Below are positions 42,509 through 45,567 of a stretch of 45,567 bases of DNA, piece after piece; the first letter of the stretch is position 1; each line of letters begins with the position of its first letter. The stretch is taken from positions 1 to 45,567 of the forward strand of contig NZ_FOQD01000028.1 in the NCBI RefSeq assembly GCF_900113665.1, given 5' to 3'. The stretch is from Planctomicrobium piriforme (GTDB taxonomy: Bacteria > Planctomycetota > Planctomycetia > Planctomycetales > Planctomycetaceae). Below the pieces are notes generated by a model. That model did not search any database and had not been told where the DNA came from. It saw only the letters and a list, made by a program, of their open reading frames with translations. The position numbers and the translations under genes are program-made.

Positions 42509-42523
42509 AGAGCATTTCAACCC

Positions 42524-42600
42524 GGCGAGCGGGGGGTGTTAACCCCCTGTTTCTCCTCCTTGAAGTCCGTGAAACAGGGGACTCACGTCCCCCGCTCGCC
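42524..42600. repeat. nested palindrome GGCGAGCGGGGG...CCCCCGCTCGCC
   Basis: Outer 12-base arms (42524-42535 and 42589-42600) and an inner pair, CCCCTGTTTC (about 42544-42553) with GAAACAGGGG (42571-42580), form two stacked stems. It lies 15 bases after mraY. A dispersed planctomycete-type repeat that may also protect or end the mur transcript. Confidence 0.82.
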
Positions 42601-42626
42601 AGTTTGAGACCAACAAGGGCACTTCC

Positions 42627-43022
42627 ATGACTCCGGCATTTCACAAGCTGATGTTGTCCGTCGCAGTCATGTGCCTGCTCGCTGCGGCGTACTCGTGCAG
42701 TTCGACGATGACCGCGCGGCATCAGACGCACGGAGGGATTCGTTATACGATTGCGCCGGACGAACGCTTCAATCGCGTGGAAAAAGGCAAAAACGGCAGT
42801 CTGATGTACGACTCGCCGGAGCTGACAGTGGTGTGCGAGAACGGCCAGCTCAAGATCAACGGCGTGCCCTGCGGCCAGGTCAATAAAGGAGATCACGTCG
42901 AGATCACCGACGTGTTCACAGTCATGGTCAACGGCCAGCAACGCGGCGACAACTTCACCGGCTCCACCCAGAACAAACAGCGCCTGCAGCAAAGCAAGAT
43001 TCAGGTAGGGGAGAGGAGTTAG
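42627..43022 (+). CDS. small putative lipoprotein, unknown function
   Basis: A 131-residue protein with a hydrophobic signal and lipobox-like AAAYSC (Cys24). The mature part is polar and beta-rich, with GIRYTIAPDERFNRVEKG and LTVVCENGQLKINGVPCG. The two internal Cys might pair. No family recognised. Its last residues (VGERS) and the TAG stop come from the TAGGAGTTAGGAG repeat that follows, so the native 3' end was probably replaced. Own transcription or readthrough from the mur cluster are both possible. Confidence 0.72.
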   Translation: MTPAFHKLMLSVAVMCLLAAAYSCSSTMTARHQTHGGIRYTIAPDERFNRVEKGKNGSLMYDSPELTVVCENGQLKINGVPCGQVNKGDHVEITDVFTVMVNGQQRGDNFTGSTQNKQRLQQSKIQVGERS

Positions 43023-43105
43023 GAGTTAGGAGTTAGGAAGCAGGACATGCTTGTACCGGGTGCGGCCAAATTTCCCTATCTCCTATTTCCTACCTCCTAA
43101 TTCCT
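43008..43105. repeat. hairpin repeat, TAGGAGTTAGGAG family, over a stop codon
   Basis: Left arm GGGGAGAGGAGTTAGGAG and two further GTTAGGA units (43008-43042). Right arm CCTATCTCCTATTTCCTACC to TTCCT (43075-43105). It contains the TAG of the small lipoprotein gene. Same family as at 41312. Confidence 0.75.
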
Positions 43106-43141
43106 TTCGACCGATTCATCGCGACGTAGGGAGAGAGGGAC

Positions 43142-43184
43142 AGAGAGCCGGCGTCGACTTCGATCGACCCGGCTCTCTCCTTTT
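43142..43184 (+). terminator. terminator-like hairpin
   Basis: AGAGAGCCGG (43142-43151) pairs with CCGGCTCTCT (43169-43178); an inner GTCGA/TCGAC extends the stem. CCTTTT follows at 43179-43184. It fits termination of the lipoprotein transcript. Confidence 0.62.
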
Positions 43185-43208
43185 GAACGAGCCCTCACGA
43201 CCAACCTT

Positions 43209-43260
43209 CCCCTCAATGGCCCAATGACAAATGAACATTGACAAATGACAAATTCCCCCC
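43209..43260. repeat. second copy of the CAATGGCCCAATGACAAATG repeat
   Basis: Nearly identical to 2829-2880: TCAATGGCCCAATGACAAAT, then GAACATTGACAAATGACAAA and TTCCCCCC. It contains short internal direct repeats (ATGACAAAT) with partially palindromic ATTG/CAAT words. No gene is overlapped. Confidence 0.75.
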
Positions 43261-43382
43261 GGCTCATACGGCCGCACCTCTTCTCGCACTCTCCCCCGAT
43301 TTTCCCCACGCCTGACTGGTGAGCACACTCTCTCCTCCTTTATCCTGCGGTTTGTTCCCGTCCGCAGCAGCAGGAGCCTGCC

Positions 43383-43850
43383 ATGATTCGACTTGCCAAG
43401 ATTCTGGTCCCCACCGATTTCAGCGAATTCAGCAAACATGCCCTGAAATATGGCTGTGAGCTGGCGCGAAAGTTTTCGGCGGAGTTGACCGTCTTGAACG
43501 TGGTGGAAGACATCTACCCGTTGGTGGCTGACCCCGGGTTGATGCTCAGTGCCCCGGTCGACATGACGACCGAACTGCAACAGGCGTCGGAAATTGGCCT
43601 GAAGACGTTCGTCCCTGCCGATTGGGCGGAAGGCATCACCATTCATCACAAGGTGCTGGTCGGCACGCCATTTGTCGAAGTGGTTCGCTTTGCCCGGGAA
43701 CACCAGTTCGACTTGCTCGTCATCACCACCCACGGCCGCAGCGGGCTGGCGCATGCATTGATGGGAAGCGTGGCCGAGAAGATCGTGCGGAAATCCTCCT
43801 GCCCGGTGCTGACCGTCCGGCCAGAGGGTCACGACTTCGTGATGCCGTGA
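43383..43850 (+). CDS. universal stress protein (UspA family)
   Basis: A 155-residue cytoplasmic protein with the Usp alpha/beta fold. It begins KILVPTDFSEFSKHALKYG, as usual. The ATP-binding loop G-x2-G-x9-G-S/T is visible in THGRSGLAHALMGSVAEKI. Single-domain Usp proteins act in survival under starvation and other stresses. A copy of a CAATGGCCC repeat lies upstream. Its TGA overlaps the next gene's GTG start (GTGA), implying coupled translation. Confidence 0.93.
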   Translation: MIRLAKILVPTDFSEFSKHALKYGCELARKFSAELTVLNVVEDIYPLVADPGLMLSAPVDMTTELQQASEIGLKTFVPADWAEGITIHHKVLVGTPFVEVVRFAREHQFDLLVITTHGRSGLAHALMGSVAEKIVRKSSCPVLTVRPEGHDFVMP

Positions 43851-44362
43851 TCGCCAAACTCGTCTTTCTGCATCAGCCTGCAACTTTCGCCTGGCTGACG
43901 GTCAATGCCACGCTCGTTGGCTTCGTCTTGGCCGTTGCATCCATCGTGGCAGGCGTGATTGTTGTCGCTCGCCTTCGCCGAACGAAAGAGCCAGAAGCGA
44001 CTCGGGCGCAGCGTGAGTTCCATAAGCATCGCGAACGATTGCAGTCGGACTTCTTTCAACTCGCCGCCGCCAGGGGCAAACCGCGCGGCCTGCGCTGGAC
44101 AAGATGCGACTGGAAGCCGGATGTCGTGTTCGCCACGGACCTCGCCACCGGACTATTGACCGCTTTTGTGGATGTCGAGATCCACTTCGAAGCGATCCCC
44201 GGCGGCGACATGGAAGAGGTCGAAGCGGTTGGCCATTTCCGCGAAGCCTCCGCCGTATTCCACTGCCAGTCCGGCCAGTGGGGCACCGGCGGCAAGGCGC
44301 TTTTCAACATGCGCCCTGCCGAAGCCGTGACGCGACTCGCCGGGCAGTATGAAATGCTGTAG
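43847..44362 (+). CDS. membrane-anchored protein of unknown function
   Basis: A 171-residue protein with one N-terminal transmembrane helix (about 18-38, VGFVLAVASIVAGVIVVARL), then a basic linker (RRTKEPEATRAQREFHKHRER) and a compact cytoplasmic alpha/beta part containing CDWKPDVVFATDLATGLLTA and VEIHFEAIPGGDMEEVEAVG. It has no motif I recognise. The GTG start at 43847 overlaps the universal stress gene's stop by four bases; the frame runs on upstream only as an overlap. Coupling suggests a role linked to the stress protein, but that is inference. Confidence 0.75.
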   Translation: MIAKLVFLHQPATFAWLTVNATLVGFVLAVASIVAGVIVVARLRRTKEPEATRAQREFHKHRERLQSDFFQLAAARGKPRGLRWTRCDWKPDVVFATDLATGLLTAFVDVEIHFEAIPGGDMEEVEAVGHFREASAVFHCQSGQWGTGGKALFNMRPAEAVTRLAGQYEML

Positions 44363-44455
44363 GGTGCATGCAGCAACGCGAAATGCACCATGGGCTTGCG
44401 GCCCAGTTGAAGAATATTTCAATCCGGCTGGCTGGCGGCAACGTTGAGACTTCTA

Positions 44456-45454
44456 ATGGACTCCAACTCGCCAACACAACACGACGAGCAGTCACCTCCC
44501 CCACGGCCTTGGCCGGAAGTCGAATCGAAGATTCAATTTCCGGATGCATGGCCGTCTGTTGCAAGTCTTTCGATCTGTTTTCTGTTCGTTATTGGCTTTT
44601 ACAACGTCATAGTCAGTGCAGACCCAAGGACAAGCGACTTCGTTGTTGTCACTGCTGTTGCAATCCTCTTCGGGTCGCTGATCGCAACTGGTCTCGTTCA
44701 GTTGATCATTGACCGATTCCGCAATCGAGCATTTCGCCATGCGAGCGACGATGTGTTATCGAGCGTCCCCTCTTGGCCTGTCTTGGGAAATGGCCAGGTC
44801 ACTTTCAGCAAAGTCACCCACAATCTTGAAGTGACCGAGTTTGGACTTCGACTGACCCCAAAGCCGCATCTCTTTCGAATGCGAAATCGGCTTATCTGTC
44901 TCTGGGCAACATGTTTTGCTGTATTTCTGGGTGTGTTCTTGTGGCAAGCAACAGATTTCGCTGCTCTTACGAAGGTTTTCTCAATTTGTATGTCAACGAT
45001 GGCCGTTTCGACCGCCGTTGGTCTTCTCGTGCGGAGCCTAAATGAGATCGCGAAAAAACGATGGCCTGTCGATTTCGATTTCCAGACGGGCGTTTGTCGA
45101 ATCACGGACGGAAAGTCAGAAATCTGTTATCCAATCAGCAGACTTGTTGCTGTTCAACTCTGCTGCGCCGTCAGAGTCACCGACCCTGGTGAACGGACGC
45201 TAATTTATGCTCTGGAACTCAACCTCGTCTGGAAGAAACCGCGATCGAAATCCAAGTCCGCCAGCAGACACGAGCGTACGACAGTAATGAATCAATCGAC
45301 TGCGAGTGCAGAATTCACCAGCCTGGCGGTCAACCTTGCCAGACAGCTCAAGGTTCCTTTATTGAATCATGCGACTTCGCTGGAATGGAAACTGGAATCG
45401 AGACGGTGCAAAACTCGTCCTTATGAGCCACTGAAGGATGGGTTGAGTTGCTGA
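44456..45454 (+). CDS. polytopic membrane protein of unknown function
   Basis: A 332-residue protein with about four transmembrane helices in two pairs (about 35-55, 62-82, then 145-165 and 172-190). A polar loop of about 60 residues sits between the pairs, and a polar C-terminal domain of about 130 residues follows. The first 30 residues are hydrophilic. No family is recognised; the layout, two helix pairs with beta-rich segments between them (GNGQVTFSKVTHNLEVTEFG), resembles uncharacterised proteins near stress genes. AT-richer than the neighbours. I chose the ATG at 44456; a TTG at 44444 is in frame. Confidence 0.7.
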   Translation: MDSNSPTQHDEQSPPPRPWPEVESKIQFPDAWPSVASLSICFLFVIGFYNVIVSADPRTSDFVVVTAVAILFGSLIATGLVQLIIDRFRNRAFRHASDDVLSSVPSWPVLGNGQVTFSKVTHNLEVTEFGLRLTPKPHLFRMRNRLICLWATCFAVFLGVFLWQATDFAALTKVFSICMSTMAVSTAVGLLVRSLNEIAKKRWPVDFDFQTGVCRITDGKSEICYPISRLVAVQLCCAVRVTDPGERTLIYALELNLVWKKPRSKSKSASRHERTTVMNQSTASAEFTSLAVNLARQLKVPLLNHATSLEWKLESRRCKTRPYEPLKDGLSC

Positions 45455-45542
45455 GCGAATCGAAAAATGCTGCTAGTGGTCTGTCAGGCGGGGATTTTAG
45501 GGTTGGCAGAGATTCGTTGATCGGCGAAACTGCGTGTGGAAC

Positions 45543-45567
45543 AAGGAGGTGTCCCATGCAGAAGAAG
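45543..45567 (+). CDS. start of a gene cut by the window edge
   Basis: AAGGAGGT (45543-45550), a perfect Shine-Dalgarno site, stands five bases before ATG at 45556, which opens the frame MQKK before the sequence ends. The preceding 100 bases contain GTGGTCTGTCAGGCGGGGAT, which could be the terminal repeat of an insertion sequence, so the gene might be a transposase. Only four codons are visible; nothing more can be said. Confidence 0.5.

Larger units (their letters stand above)
43023..43382. other. 360-base intergenic region made of repeats and a terminator
   Basis: It contains the TAGGAG hairpin repeat, a terminator-like hairpin, and a copy of the CAATGGCCCAATGACAAATG repeat. The rest, up to the universal stress gene, should hold that gene's promoter. 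No gene is seen. Confidence 0.55.

Noticed and set aside
1..45567. tRNA, rRNA or other structural RNA genes
   Set aside because: No cloverleaf with a GGTTCGA-type T-arm and CCA-end context, and no rRNA-like stretch was seen on either strand by eye; a covariance-model scan was not possible here.

Overview
The window looks like a chromosomal segment of a planctomycete (Planctomycetota, probably Planctomycetales). This is inferred from gene content, not from a marker gene. The pointers are moderately high GC, membrane-anchored leucine-rich-repeat proteins, a heptaheme cytochrome beside a tryptophan-rich GT-C-like membrane protein, an ELM1-family protein, Gram-negative outer-membrane genes (LptE, a BamD-like lipoprotein, an RND pump), a meso-DAP-type MurE, and many degenerate palindromic intergenic repeats. 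I found no rRNA, tRNA or CRISPR array.

Layout. 1-7.3 kb: DUF4404 protein, SAM methyltransferase, GT39-like membrane glycosyltransferase (minus), CDF cation efflux protein, then an overlapping pair encoding a polytopic membrane/TPR protein and a seven-heme cytochrome. 7.3-13.1 kb, all minus strand: small lipoprotein, an overlapping ELM1-family/2OG-Fe(II) oxygenase pair with a strong terminator, an LRR membrane protein, and two paralogous exported coiled-coil proteins. 13.1-17.7 kb (minus): RND pump and adaptor with a terminator but no TolC. 18-21 kb (plus): recO, a BamD-like TPR lipoprotein and lptE. 21.1-25.9 kb (minus): tsaD, an S41 protease, a stand-alone PilB/GspE-like ATPase and a STAS protein with a membrane tail. 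26.1-28.5 kb (plus): DUF2760 and Hsp70. 28.5-33 kb (minus): a likely four-gene operon of two LRR membrane proteins, an alkaline-phosphatase-superfamily enzyme and a secreted protein. 33-36 kb (minus): enolase-superfamily enzyme and trpE. 36.4-38 kb: mcsA, then a RAYT transposase among five REPIN-like palindromes. 38.3-42.5 kb (plus): murE-murF-mraY. 42.6 kb to the end: small lipoprotein, universal stress protein, two unknown membrane proteins, and a start codon with a perfect Shine-Dalgarno site at the right edge.

The genes form several functional groups. Envelope biogenesis is represented by the mur genes, lptE, the BamD-like protein, the RND pump and the S41 protease. Translation and quality control are represented by tsaD, Hsp70 and mcsA. 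Several accessory pairs appear translationally coupled. The most interesting observations are the RAYT-REPIN locus with four clustered palindromes, a trpE leader with mutually exclusive hairpins resembling an attenuator, the ELM1/oxygenase pair, and the LRR-LRR-phosphatase-secreted protein operon. All functional statements are from reading the sequence; no database search was run.
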